From DATGSL01 sp964645585 (GTDB lineage Bacteria; Verrucomicrobiota; Verrucomicrobiia; Opitutales; T3Sed10-336): 64,000 bases of DNA. The notes below the pieces were generated by a model. The model did no database searches, had not been told where the DNA came from, and saw only the letters and a list, made by a program, of their open reading frames with translations. The first letter of the stretch is position 1; every line of letters starts with the position of its first letter. Below are positions 53,148-61,562 of this stretch, piece after piece. Both the position numbers and the translations under genes were made by a program. The stretch is from contig CAZYAN010000011.1 in NCBI GenBank assembly GCA_964645585.1, positions 13,320-77,319 on the forward strand. The letters run 5' to 3'.

Positions 53148-53591
53148 ATGAAAGCGCTCCACTGGCGTCAAATCCGCGTCATCGCCGCGTCATGCCTCCT
53201 CGCGGGCGCTATGACCGCGGCTAAGGCTGAAGCGGAGGAAGACAGTGAAAAGGGTGCGTGGATCGACCGCGCGGACGGCGGGAAATTGCACCTCGTCATC
53301 GAAAACCGAAACTTCGAGCTGCATTTCTACAACGGCGCCGGCGAGGCCGTGAAGCCGGACGCCGCCCAGGCGATTCTTCACTACACCTCCCGCACCGTCC
53401 GCTCCCGTGAGACGCTGGCTCTGTTTCCGATCGAGAAAGACGACAAAGTGATCCTTTCCTCGCAGCGAGTCATTCGGCCGCCCTACCGTTACGACATTTT
53501 GCTGGTGCTCAACTTCGACGAAGAAGACCGCAACACGGAGAGCCATCACTTGGTCTTTCAGCAAAAAGGCGACAGCGACGACGACGGTTGA
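53148..53591 (+). CDS. Small exported hypothetical protein
   Basis: A 147-residue protein with a signal peptide (VIAASCLLAGAMTAAKA). The mature part is acidic and probably a single beta sandwich (GKLHLVIENRNFELHFYNGAGEAVKP, in part), ending in an Asp-rich tail. It is not recognised as a family. The upstream 235 bp contain a small CCGGC/GCCGG hairpin near 52970. The stop is 48 bp from the convergent dehydratase-like gene. Confidence 0.6.
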   Translation: MKALHWRQIRVIAASCLLAGAMTAAKAEAEEDSEKGAWIDRADGGKLHLVIENRNFELHFYNGAGEAVKPDAAQAILHYTSRTVRSRETLALFPIEKDDKVILSSQRVIRPPYRYDILLVLNFDEEDRNTESHHLVFQQKGDSDDDG

Positions 53592-53639
53592 TCTCGCTTT
53601 CCCTCGAAATTCCCCGGATGGAAGCCACTGCCGCTTTCG

Positions 53640-54569
53640 TTAGCGGCCTCCTTGGATCCACGGAAGCCGGTCGAGATCAACGTTGCCCCCGGTGAGAATG
53701 ATGCCAGTTGGGCCGCGAAGGGCGATTTTTCCTTCCAGAATAGCTGCCCACGGCACGGCCGACGACGGCTCGACAATCACACGCAACTCCTCCCAAAGCT
53801 GACGCATCGCGCGGACGATACTTTCTTCTGACACCGTGACGACTCCATCCAATCGATCACGCAAAATCGGAAAAGTGTTCTCTCCGATAGAAGCGCGCAG
53901 CCCGTCGGCAATGGTCCGCGGATTCACCAGCGGCATCCGCCTGCCCGCCCGCATCGATTCCCACGTGTCGGCGGCTCCTTCCGGCTCAACGGCGATCACG
54001 CGCATCTGAGGCGATACTTCTTTTGCCGCCGCAATGGTTCCCGCGGCCAAGCCGCCGCCGCTGACAGGAATCAGCAACAATTCCAGATCTCTTGCCTGTT
54101 CGATAAATGCAAGCGCCGCCGTCCCCTGCCCGGCCATCACCTCGCAATCGTCGTAGGGATGAATAAATCGCGATCCGGTCTTTCCGAGCACCTCGCGCGC
54201 CGCCTCTTCGCGCGCTTCCATGGTCGGTTCGCAAAGAATAATCTCCGCGCCGGTTTCTTCGACAACCCGTTTTTTTGGACGGGCAACCGTCCGCGGCATC
54301 ACAATCCAAGCCCGGATCCCGCGGCTTTTCGCCGCCAGCGCAACCGCAGCCGCATGATTGCCCGACGAATGCGTGGTCACCCCTCGAACAGCAGCGGCGT
54401 CCGACAGCGAATACACCGCGTTGAAGGCGCCCCGGGCTTTGAACGCCCCGCCCACCTGGAGATTTTCGCATTTGAAATACAGCGGGTGCCGAGCGATCCG
54501 GTCGAGCGCCGGAGCGCGCAAAACCGGGGTCTCGCGGACAAACGGAGCGATGCGTGCCCGCGCTTCGCG
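53640..54569 (-). CDS. Threonine/serine dehydratase-like PLP enzyme, 5' end missing in an assembly gap
   Basis: About 310 residues of a fold type II PLP enzyme. The start lies in the N-run at 54570-54669, so the gene is truncated by the assembly, not shown to be broken. The PLP Lys is in GGAFKARGAF. The Asn-containing substrate loop is THSSGNHAAAVALAA, the glycine-rich phosphate loop is PVSGGGLAAGT, and the C-terminal TGGNVDLDRLP is typical of biodegradative-type enzymes without an ACT domain. It deaminates Thr or Ser, or racemises Ser (inference). Confidence 0.85.
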   Translation of the reverse strand, partial: REARARIAPFVRETPVLRAPALDRIARHPLYFKCENLQVGGAFKARGAFNAVYSLSDAAAVRGVTTHSSGNHAAAVALAAKSRGIRAWIVMPRTVARPKKRVVEETGAEIILCEPTMEAREEAAREVLGKTGSRFIHPYDDCEVMAGQGTAALAFIEQARDLELLLIPVSGGGLAAGTIAAAKEVSPQMRVIAVEPEGAADTWESMRAGRRMPLVNPRTIADGLRASIGENTFPILRDRLDGVVTVSEESIVRAMRQLWEELRVIVEPSSAVPWAAILEGKIALRGPTGIILTGGNVDLDRLPWIQGGR

Positions 54570-54669
54570 NNNNNNNNNNNNNNNNNNNNNNNNNNNNNNN
54601 NNNNNNNNNNNNNNNNNNNNNNNNNNNNNNNNNNNNNNNNNNNNNNNNNNNNNNNNNNNNNNNNNNNNN
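54570..54669. other. Assembly gap, 100 N
   Basis: Exactly 100 ambiguous bases, a conventional length for a gap of unknown size. The true distance between the dehydratase-like and GDP-fucose synthase genes is therefore unknown. Confidence 0.95.
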
Positions 54670-55623
54670 TCACAGACGCGCCGCGTTCGAGCGGGCTTCC
54701 TCAAGAAAACTTTGGTAGGTTCGTTCGATCCCCTCGCGCAACGAAATTTTGGCCTTCCAGCCTAACCGGTCCATCACCGACACATCCAGCAGCTTGCGCG
54801 GCGTGCCGTCCGGTTTCGACGGATCGAAGGTCAGCTCCCCCGCGAATCCGGTGACGTCCCGAACCATTTCGGCCAGCTCCCGGATGGTGACATCGGTCCC
54901 GGTGCCGACATTGACCCAATCCGGCGGATCGCTGATGCCGGCAAGATGGAAACAGGCATCCGCAAGATCGTCGACATGGAGAAACTCCCGCCGCGGCTTG
55001 CCGCTGCCCCAGATGGTCACCTCCGCCGCCCCGGCTTCCTTTGCCTCGTGGAACCGCCGTATAAGCGCCGGGAGGACGTGCGAATTCTCGGGATGATAAT
55101 TGTCGCCCGGCCCGTAAAGATTCGTCGGCATCGCCGAGTGAAACAGCACGCCGTACTGACGCCGATAGAATTCACAAAGTTTCAGCCCTGCGATTTTCGC
55201 GACCGCGTACGCCTCGTTGGTCGGCTCAAGAGCGCCGGTCAAAAGGCACGATTCCGGCATCGGCTGCGGCGCGTGCTTTGGATAAATGCACGAACTGCCA
55301 AGGAAAAGGAGCCGTTTGACTCCGTGTCGCCACGCGGCGTGGATCGTGTTGGAAGCGATCGCGAGGTTTTCGTAGAGGAATTCGGCCGGGTACGTGTTGT
55401 TCGCGTGAATGCCGCCGACCTTTGCCGCCGCGACAACCACAAACTCCGGCTTCTCGGCGGCGAAGAACGCGTCAACTGCCTCTTGGGAAAGCAGATCGAG
55501 CTCCTCGCGCCCGCGCAGCAAGAGATTGTCACTGCACCCCGCCGCGCGAAAGCGGCGAACCAAAGCCGACCCGACCATTCCCCGGTGGCCGGCAATAAAA
55601 ATTGTAGCGTCTGCCAGACTCAT
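54670..55623 (-). CDS. fcl: GDP-L-fucose synthase
   Basis: A 317-residue short-chain dehydrogenase-type epimerase/reductase that makes GDP-L-fucose from GDP-4-keto-6-deoxymannose. The NADP-binding motif is GHRGMVGSA (12-20). Catalytic residues are Ser110/Ser111 in LGSSCIYP, Tyr139 and Lys143 (YAVAK). NLYGPGDNYHPENSHVLPALIRRFH (in part) is diagnostic for the family. The stop codon lies directly at the edge of the assembly gap. GDP-mannose dehydratase, its usual partner, is not in the window and might lie in or beyond the gap. Confidence 0.93.
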   Translation of the reverse strand: MSLADATIFIAGHRGMVGSALVRRFRAAGCSDNLLLRGREELDLLSQEAVDAFFAAEKPEFVVVAAAKVGGIHANNTYPAEFLYENLAIASNTIHAAWRHGVKRLLFLGSSCIYPKHAPQPMPESCLLTGALEPTNEAYAVAKIAGLKLCEFYRRQYGVLFHSAMPTNLYGPGDNYHPENSHVLPALIRRFHEAKEAGAAEVTIWGSGKPRREFLHVDDLADACFHLAGISDPPDWVNVGTGTDVTIRELAEMVRDVTGFAGELTFDPSKPDGTPRKLLDVSVMDRLGWKAKISLREGIERTYQSFLEEARSNAARL

Positions 55624-55693
55624 AGCTCGTTGTCAGGACTCCTCTTTTGACGCCCGCGCTCCCTTTCCGCAAGCCGAAGATCAGCGAGAGGCA

Positions 55694-55721
55694 AAAGACT
55701 CGGGACAAAGGACCAAAGACT
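55694..55721. repeat. Heptad array, AAAGACT type (4 units)
   Basis: Units AAAGACT, CGGGACA, AAGGACC, AAAGACT in strict 7-bp period, directly beyond the 3' end of the dUTPase-like gene. The motif differs from the other arrays but the period is the same. Confidence 0.6.
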
Positions 55722-55726
55722 TCTTC

Positions 55727-56098
55727 CTAAATGTGCCGCGAATCCGAGTGATCCTTGTCGGTGTAGCCGTTTTCCTGCCGCTTGTGGTTGACCTGATTCT
55801 TCTTCTCGTAGGCCTCAAAAACATCGTCGGCGGTCATGCCGAGCGCCTGGGCGAGCGAGACCAAAAAATGGAAAAGGTCGACGACCTCAACGCGGGCGTT
55901 TTGCTTGTCGAACTTCTGGTATTTCGCCCACCATTTCCACGGAACCGAATCAACCAGCTCGGCCAGCTCCTGCTGCATGGCGCGGGTGTAATTCAGCACC
56001 CACTTCGTCTGCTCTTCCTCGGACGCCTCCGAAAGATGTACGCCGATGCGCGCGTTCAGAGCCGCTTGCAATTCGAAGATCCGTTCGAGCTTATCCAT
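55727..56098 (-). CDS. Dimeric dUTPase-like all-alpha nucleotide pyrophosphohydrolase
   Basis: A 123-residue protein of the MazG/dimeric dUTPase superfamily. Helical metal-binding motifs are MQQELAELVDSVPWKWW and RVEVVDLFHFLVSLA, where the Glu/Asp residues bind Mg. DVFEAYEKKNQVNHKRQENGY (in part) is very characteristic of the type 2 dUTPase group. It would hydrolyse dUTP or dCTP to the monophosphate, keeping uracil out of DNA. The trypanosomal/phage-type dimeric enzyme is longer, so this is the short bacterial form. Confidence 0.8.
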   Translation of the reverse strand: MDKLERIFELQAALNARIGVHLSEASEEEQTKWVLNYTRAMQQELAELVDSVPWKWWAKYQKFDKQNARVEVVDLFHFLVSLAQALGMTADDVFEAYEKKNQVNHKRQENGYTDKDHSDSRHI

Positions 56099-56620
56099 AA
56101 AAAAAGCCTCTTACGCCGCTCCCGCCCTTGACGCAAGCTCGAAGCCAATATGCCGCGGTTTCCGACNNNNNNNNNNNNNNNNNNNNNNNNNNNNNNNNNN
56201 NNNNNNNNNNNNNNNNNNNNNNNNNNNNNNNNNNNNNNNNNNNNNNNNNNNNNNNNNNNNNNNNNNGGGAGTTTCGCGCGGCAGCGGGTTTTTGGTTGTA
56301 ATTCAAGCCCGGGTGATTTGAATATTGCGCGATTGACCGCTAGGTTAATACGTTTTCGCGGCATTTCCTTGAAGCTGCGCGGCCATTTGAGGCCGGCGTG
56401 TTTCCGGTTTCTCAACTCGACGTTGCTGCCGGCAGAAGCCGCGAAACGGGCAAATGATGGCAAGGGCGACTCCGCTGTTCCGCCCCGAGCGATTGGCACG
56501 GAACAGATTGGCAATCAAAGGAGTCGGAGAACGTGCGGGATGTGCAACACCCCCCTTCTGAAAATCCCTCGATCCATCCCAACAGTCGGTCCGTGCCCGG
56601 ACCAAATACACACACAGTAA
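56099..56620. other. Non-coding stretch interrupted by an assembly gap
   Basis: A 522-bp region with no credible gene. The sequence after the gap has open frames on both strands, but their translations are low-quality and run into the N-run. It is the 5' region of the Arg-rich protein gene, which has no strong Shine-Dalgarno. Confidence 0.45.
56167..56266. other. Assembly gap, 100 N
   Basis: A second run of exactly 100 ambiguous bases, 1.5 kb from the first. The local order of genes is a scaffolding inference of the assembler. Confidence 0.95.
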
Positions 56621-57670
56621 ATGGAAGATACCAACAAAAACAGAGACCAAGAATCCGCGAGGACAGATCCCGGCGCCACTTCCGAATCAAACGCAGCCGA
56701 CGCCTCCTCCGCGACTAGTCAAAGCCGGCCGTTTAAGCGCCGGCGCCCGCCCCGGAGCAACCCGCCCCTCCCGCATGAGCGATCCGCGGCGACAGCCGGT
56801 CAGCCGGCGCCCGCTCCTTTGGCCTTGCAGCCAGAGCAGAATCGTTCGGCCGAATCCGCCAATGGCATTTCCGCCGAGCGGGAAGAGACGCCGCACCGGA
56901 AACCGGAAGCGGCTGAAGCAGGCTCAAACGCCACGGAAGTCGCTCCGAAACGGAGCGGCCGGCGGCGCGGCGGCCGCGGACGAAATCGTTCGGCCAGGAC
57001 CGCTCAGGACGAGCAGCAAGAACAGAAGCAGGAGACAAGCGAAACTCCGGCAGCCGCCGCTGACGAACGGCCGCACGCGGCTGCCCGCCAGGCCGAATCG
57101 GCTCAGGGTCAGTCCGAAGGCGCCTCGGAAAGCAGCGAGGGCGGCCAGCCAAAACGCCGGCGCCGCAGACGGCGCGGAGGCGCTGGACGCGGCGCAGGCG
57201 CAGGTGCGGAAGCACAAAGCGGAGCGTCACGTTCGCGCAATGGCACTGCCGAGGGCCAGCCACGAGCTAGCAGCCGTCAGCAGGGGCAGCGAAGCGAAGG
57301 CCGTTCGCGCGGCAGCGCCAACCGGAACCGTTCCGGCCAGCAGCAGCAGCAGCAACGGCGACCGCGTAGCGATCGCCAGCGTCAGGAGCCGAGCAAACCG
57401 GAGCGGATCTACCACGCGCCGAAGCCTGAGACACCAGTCAAGCGTGTTGTCAGTTGGGTAAAGGGGCTTTTCTCCTCTGAACCGGCTGAGCAGGCGCGTG
57501 CATCGAGCTCCAAACCAAAAGCGGAAGCCAACCGGCGCGGTGCCGGGGGCGGCCGTTCCGGCCAGCAGCGACGCCAGCGTCAGCCGCGTTCACGCGGACC
57601 TCGCGAGCATGCGGAATCAGCGCAACGGCATACGCCGGCCAACGGCGACGAATGGCGCCCGGGCGATTGA
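56621..57670 (+). CDS. Arg-rich, low-complexity, probably nucleic-acid-binding protein
   Basis: A 349-residue protein almost wholly disordered: Arg, Gly, Gln, Ser, Ala and Glu dominate, with clusters such as KRRRRRRRGG, GRRRGGRGRNR and a QQQQQQ run. One short ordered-looking element, RIYHAPKPETPVKRVVSWV (about 270-290), is probably the only conserved motif. The composition resembles the disordered RNA-binding arms of RNase E or the N-terminal extension of some Rho factors, but no such catalytic domain is attached. It is a complete gene, with an intrinsic terminator 37 bp after the stop. Confidence 0.75.
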   Translation: MEDTNKNRDQESARTDPGATSESNAADASSATSQSRPFKRRRPPRSNPPLPHERSAATAGQPAPAPLALQPEQNRSAESANGISAEREETPHRKPEAAEAGSNATEVAPKRSGRRRGGRGRNRSARTAQDEQQEQKQETSETPAAAADERPHAAARQAESAQGQSEGASESSEGGQPKRRRRRRRGGAGRGAGAGAEAQSGASRSRNGTAEGQPRASSRQQGQRSEGRSRGSANRNRSGQQQQQQRRPRSDRQRQEPSKPERIYHAPKPETPVKRVVSWVKGLFSSEPAEQARASSSKPKAEANRRGAGGGRSGQQRRQRQPRSRGPREHAESAQRHTPANGDEWRPGD

Positions 57671-57706
57671 TTCGCGGAATCAAAAACAGGAAAAAATGTT
57701 CAAGCC

Positions 57707-57740
57707 AACCCTCTTCCGGGCCTCCGGAAGAGGGTTTTTT
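57707..57740 (+). terminator. Strong intrinsic terminator after the Arg-rich protein gene
   Basis: A perfect 13-bp stem (AACCCTCTTCCGG / CCGGAAGAGGGTT) around a GCCT loop, with the run of T at 57735-57740 directly after. It ends the transcript before the SDR gene. Confidence 0.92.
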
Positions 57741-57824
57741 CGTTCCTAAGACCCCCTCCGCCGCAAGCTCGGGAAGTTTTTCCCATTGTCGGAACTCGTG
57801 CTTCCAGCTATCGAGAAGGCCGTC

Positions 57825-58547
57825 ATGACCGATCCCGCTGAACCTCGAACGATCGTAATCACCGGCGCGAGCCAAGGAATCGGCGCCGCGATCGCCCGGG
57901 CGTTTGCCGAACGCGGCCCTGTCAAACTTGCGCTCCTCGCACGGCGGACCGCCCCGCTCGAGCAGACAGCCGAAGAATGTCGAGCTTACACGGATGCTGA
58001 GGCGCAACCGTTTCCGTGCGATGTGACCGACCCGGCATCAGTCAGCGAAACCGCCGCGGCGGTCGAACGTGCATTCGGCTCGATCCATGTGCTGATCAAC
58101 AACGCCGGCAGCTTCGCCGGAGGTTCCTTTCTCGATTTCGCCCTTGAGGAATTTGACCGGTTGCTCGCCGTCAACCTGCGCGGCGTCTTGTTGGTTTCAC
58201 AAGCGTTCCTCCCCCGCATGGTCGCCAGAAAAAGCGGCCAGATTATCAATATCGGGTCGATTGCCGGTGTGCAGGCGCATCCTGACGGCACCGGGTATTG
58301 CGCGGCCAAAGCCGGTTTGCTTGGCATGACCCGGGTCATGCGCGAGGAACTGAAACAGCACGGCATTCGAGTCACCATCGTTCAGCCCGGCGCCACCTGG
58401 ACACCTTCGTGGGAAGGATCGGGGGTGGATCCCGAGCAACTGATACCAGCCGCGGACGTCGCCCGGGCGGTCGTCGACTTGACGGCCCTCTCGGACCGAA
58501 CCGTCGTCGAAGAGATCGTTCTGCGTCCGCTCCAAGGCGACCGGTGA
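57825..58547 (+). CDS. Short-chain dehydrogenase/reductase (SDR)
   Basis: A 240-residue classical SDR. The cofactor motif is TGASQGIG, the structural motif is NNAG, and the catalytic set is Ser in INIGSIAG with Tyr and Lys in YCAAK. The ATG at 57825 is preceded by a GAGAAGG Shine-Dalgarno; an earlier TTG at 57786 is rejected. Sequence features resemble FabG-like or 3-ketoacyl reductase-like members, but the substrate is unknown. The terminator upstream shows that it has its own promoter. Confidence 0.88.
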   Translation: MTDPAEPRTIVITGASQGIGAAIARAFAERGPVKLALLARRTAPLEQTAEECRAYTDAEAQPFPCDVTDPASVSETAAAVERAFGSIHVLINNAGSFAGGSFLDFALEEFDRLLAVNLRGVLLVSQAFLPRMVARKSGQIINIGSIAGVQAHPDGTGYCAAKAGLLGMTRVMREELKQHGIRVTIVQPGATWTPSWEGSGVDPEQLIPAADVARAVVDLTALSDRTVVEEIVLRPLQGDR

Positions 58548-58636
58548 GGAAAAAGAAGTAGATTGGGAGAGAGCGTGGTCAAGAGTCCCAGGAAAAGAAC
58601 TCGCCGAGGCAGTAAGCCATTCGTAGGCTCGGCCCG

Positions 58637-60220
58637 ATGAAACTCCCCGTTTTCTTTCGCCTGAATACCCGTTTTATTGGCGCGCGAACCTGGCGTCTGC
58701 TTGCGACCCTTCTTCTGGGCGGGCCTGCTTTATCGGGTTCGGCGGAAACGATCGTTATTCGCAACGGGACCGTCGTCGACGGGACGGGCGCTCCGGGGCG
58801 CTCGGCCGATCTATGGATTTCCGACGGCAAGATTGCCGCGATAGGCGAAGCCCCCGGAAGGAATGCGGACCGAGAAATCGACGCGACTGGCATGATCGTC
58901 GCACCCGGCTTCATCGACACGCACGCGCATGGAAATCCCGCGCGGACGCCGGACTTTGAAAACTTTCTTCGGATGGGTGCGACGACGCTTTGCCTCGGCC
59001 AAGACGGCGGAAGCGCCTTTAGCGACAATCTCGCGCGGTGGCGGAGCGAAATCGAAGCCTCCGGCGTGGCGCCCAATATCGCGCCCTTCGCGGGTCATGG
59101 AAGCATTCGCCGGCAAAGCGGGGTCGGGATCGCGCCGAATCCTTCGAAGGACGGCATTGCCAAAATGGTCGCCTTGGTGGAAAAAGCGATGGACGACGGC
59201 GCGTTTGGGATGACGACCGGACTCGAGTATCAGCCAGGCATCTTCGCCACCATGGACGAACTCGCGGCGGTCGCCCGACCCGTGGCGGCGCGAGGCGGAG
59301 TTGTCATGAGTCACGTTCGCAACGAGGACGACGGCGCGGTTCTGGAATCCGTTGCGGAGTTGATCGAGCAAGGCCGGAGATCGGGTGCGCGGGTGCATGT
59401 TTCTCATATCAAAACCGTCTACGGCCGGGGGTCCGAAACCGCTGAAAAGCTTCTCGCCGCGCTCGATCGTGGCCGCGGGGACGGTGTCGAGATTACCGCG
59501 GATCTTTACCCGTATATTGCCAGTTATACCGGCATCGGCATTGTCTTTCCGGACTGGGCGAAGCCGCCTTATGATTACAGCGAAGTGGTTCGAGCGAAAC
59601 GCGAAAAGCTCGCTTCCTACTTGCGGGACAGGGTCAATCGGCGCAACGGCCCCGAAGCGACGCTGATCGGCACCGGCCAGTGGCGCGGCAAGACGCTGGC
59701 GGAGATCTCGTCCGAAACCGGCAAGCCGTTTGAGGAGGTGTTGATCGATATGGGGCCAAACGGCGCTTCCGGCGCCTACTTTGTGATGGACGCGGCGGTG
59801 ATGGAACGCTTCCTCGTCGATCCTCATGTGATGATTTGCACCGATGGCAGCCCGGGAATGCTCCACCCGCGCGCCTACGGATCGTTCGCGAAGATCCTCG
59901 CTCGCTACGTGCGCGATCAGGAACGCCTGCCGCTGGAAGAAGCCATTCGAAAGATGACCGGCCTGCCCGCCGCGACGATTGGCCTCGACCGCGACGATCT
60001 CAAGCGAGGGATTCTCCCGCGCGGCAACCTCGATATCGGCTGGGCCGCGGACCTCGTGATCTTTTCACTTAAGGACGTGCGCGATCGGGCGACTTTCGAA
60101 GAACCGGGCCTTATGTCGCAAGGTTTTGAATACGTAATCGTCAACGGCGAACTTGTGATCGCCCAAGGCAAAATGCGAGCAGCCCGGCCCGGAAAAGTGC
60201 TCCGATTCGCGGGGCGTTAG
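58637..60220 (+). CDS. D-aminoacylase/N-acyl-D-amino-acid deacylase family amidohydrolase, exported
   Basis: A 527-residue metal-dependent amidohydrolase with an N-terminal signal (RLLATLLLGGPALSGSAE, in part). The composite beta domain starts at IVIRNGTVVDGTG. Metal ligands are in PGFIDTHAHGN, GVVMSHVRNED and VHVSHIK, and the catalytic Asp in ICTDGSPG. The C-terminus GWAADLVIFSLKDVRD and FEYVIVNGELV is typical of the family. It cleaves N-acyl-D-amino acids or related peptides; export suggests the turnover of cell-wall D-amino acids (inference). Confidence 0.87.
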   Translation: MKLPVFFRLNTRFIGARTWRLLATLLLGGPALSGSAETIVIRNGTVVDGTGAPGRSADLWISDGKIAAIGEAPGRNADREIDATGMIVAPGFIDTHAHGNPARTPDFENFLRMGATTLCLGQDGGSAFSDNLARWRSEIEASGVAPNIAPFAGHGSIRRQSGVGIAPNPSKDGIAKMVALVEKAMDDGAFGMTTGLEYQPGIFATMDELAAVARPVAARGGVVMSHVRNEDDGAVLESVAELIEQGRRSGARVHVSHIKTVYGRGSETAEKLLAALDRGRGDGVEITADLYPYIASYTGIGIVFPDWAKPPYDYSEVVRAKREKLASYLRDRVNRRNGPEATLIGTGQWRGKTLAEISSETGKPFEEVLIDMGPNGASGAYFVMDAAVMERFLVDPHVMICTDGSPGMLHPRAYGSFAKILARYVRDQERLPLEEAIRKMTGLPAATIGLDRDDLKRGILPRGNLDIGWAADLVIFSLKDVRDRATFEEPGLMSQGFEYVIVNGELVIAQGKMRAARPGKVLRFAGR

Positions 60221-60280
60221 CAGGCGGGTTCAAACGCCGCCTGCGCGTGAATGGCACTGGAATCAACCTGAGTTCGATGC

Positions 60281-60340
60281 GTGGAAGCGGTATCTTGCCG
60301 CTTGATTATGGGGGTCAGCGGCTAGAAGCCGCCGCTCTTC
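60281..60340. repeat. Dispersed GC-rich palindromic repeat, copy B
   Basis: On the minus strand it reads GAGCGGCGGCTTCTAGCCGCT and ends CAAGATACCGCTTCCAC, given here in part. It shares the flanks and the two inverted cores with copy A at 20851-20921, in the opposite orientation. It lies between the deacylase and carbonic anhydrase genes. Confidence 0.55.
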
Positions 60341-60446
60341 GTAATGGCAGCACCATTCCTGCCTCGAACGACAACGCGCCGCGGGCCGATCGGGCGCTCG
60401 CCGTTTGCGCTTGCGCGGGTGCCGACGCTGCCGCTTTTCTTATTCC

Positions 60447-61073
60447 ATGAAGTTGCTGAGTCATCTTTTCGATCAGAACAGGGCCTGGTCTCAGGAAGTG
60501 CGGACTGTGGATCCGACATTTTTCCAGCGACTCTGCAAAGTTCAACGGCCGCACTATATGTGGATCGGCTGCTCGGACAGCCGCGTATCCGCCGACCGGC
60601 TTCTCGGTCTGCTGCCCGGCGAGCTGTTTGTTCATAGAAACGTTGCGAACCTCGCGATTCACACGGATATGAACCTCCTCTCGGTTCTGCAATACGCGGT
60701 CGAGGTCTTACAGGTCGAACATATCATTGTCTGCGGCCACTATAATTGCGGAGGAATCCGGGCGGTCATCGATGGGCAGAAACTCGGACTGATCGACAAT
60801 TGGCTGCGTCACGTCAAAGACATTTACAACAAGCACAAAGCCGAGGTTGAAGCTGCTGGAGACGCGGAGCAGCGCACGAACCTTCTTTGCGAATTAAACG
60901 TGCGCGCCCAAGTGCGAAATGTCGCGCACACCAACATTGTTCAGGACGCTTGGCGCGCGGGGCGCAACCTTTCGGTCCACGGCTGGATTTATTCGCTCGA
61001 GGACGGACTGCTTCACGACCTGGACGTCTGCATCGACTGCCGCGCGGCAATTGACGCGGAGTATCGAGTCTGA
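60447..61073 (+). CDS. can: Beta-class carbonic anhydrase
   Basis: A 208-residue zinc enzyme interconverting CO2 and bicarbonate. The zinc ligands are Cys42 and Asp44 in GCSDSRVSAD, and His98 and Cys101 in VCGHYNCGG. GELFVHRNVANL is also diagnostic. The length and C-terminus (NLSVHGWIYSLEDGLLHDLD, in part) match Can from Escherichia coli. The ATG at 60447 is chosen; the frame upstream overlaps the repeat B region. It is followed by a 12-bp hairpin. Confidence 0.96.
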   Translation: MKLLSHLFDQNRAWSQEVRTVDPTFFQRLCKVQRPHYMWIGCSDSRVSADRLLGLLPGELFVHRNVANLAIHTDMNLLSVLQYAVEVLQVEHIIVCGHYNCGGIRAVIDGQKLGLIDNWLRHVKDIYNKHKAEVEAAGDAEQRTNLLCELNVRAQVRNVAHTNIVQDAWRAGRNLSVHGWIYSLEDGLLHDLDVCIDCRAAIDAEYRV

Positions 61074-61103
61074 GGTGTAACGAGCGTTGCGGAGACGCGC
61101 AGA

Positions 61104-61141
61104 GAAATGGGGAACCGCACCCAACAGCAGTTCCCCATTTC
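61104..61141 (+). terminator. Hairpin after the carbonic anhydrase gene
   Basis: A perfect 12-bp inverted repeat (GAAATGGGGAAC / GTTCCCCATTTC) with a 14-nt loop, 31 bp beyond the stop. There is no T-run, so it may be a weak terminator or an mRNA 3' stabiliser. Confidence 0.45.
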
Positions 61142-61296
61142 CTGCAGACGGGCCCGCCGTGGATCACCACATCCCAACGACGGGGGAGATCGCCTGATCA
61201 TCTAGGGGTCACCCTTTCTCCTCCCCTATTCGCCGTGAAGGCGTTTTCCCCTTCCTGGCCATCCATCCCAAATTCATTTCGGCCCCGTTCCATTGT

Positions 61297-61476
61297 TTAA
61301 AGCTGATCCGAATTCCTGCTTCTTGCCGTCGCCCCGGCATTCGCCAAACGCTTCAGCTCTTCCCGCAGCTCCCTTTCCCGTTCAACCGCAGCCTGCGCGA
61401 GGCCAGGGTCAGTCGTCAGCGAAAGCGCTCGAACAGTCTTCAGTTCAATTTCCAGGATTTGCACACGGGGGTTCAT
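61297..61476 (-). CDS. Putative small coiled-coil protein (59 aa)
   Basis: An ATG to TAA frame of 59 codons. The translation begins MNPRVQILEIELKTVRAL and continues into a charged, coiled-coil-like helix (VERERELREELKRL). The third codon positions are mostly G or C, as in real genes here. No other strong frame covers this stretch and the amino acids are well balanced. There is no clear Shine-Dalgarno. Its start is 87 bp from the divergent HTH regulator, a layout common for a regulator and its small target or partner. No function is known. Confidence 0.5.
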   Translation of the reverse strand: MNPRVQILEIELKTVRALSLTTDPGLAQAAVERERELREELKRLANAGATARSRNSDQL

Positions 61477-61562
61477 GGGGAAGATTTTTGAACATTGGAA
61501 AGATTATCAACATGTTGCAAGAAAAAAGTTGCTTCTTTCTTCACGTTTTATGTTGTCGCACT

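Noticed and set aside
54570..54704. Dehydratase frame continuing across the N-run into the end of GDP-fucose synthase
   Set aside because: The N-run has unknown true length, so the frame across it is meaningless; the beyond-gap part belongs to another gene.
56267..56620. Open frames after the second assembly gap
   Set aside because: They continue into N bases on one side, have poor composition, and show no family resemblance.
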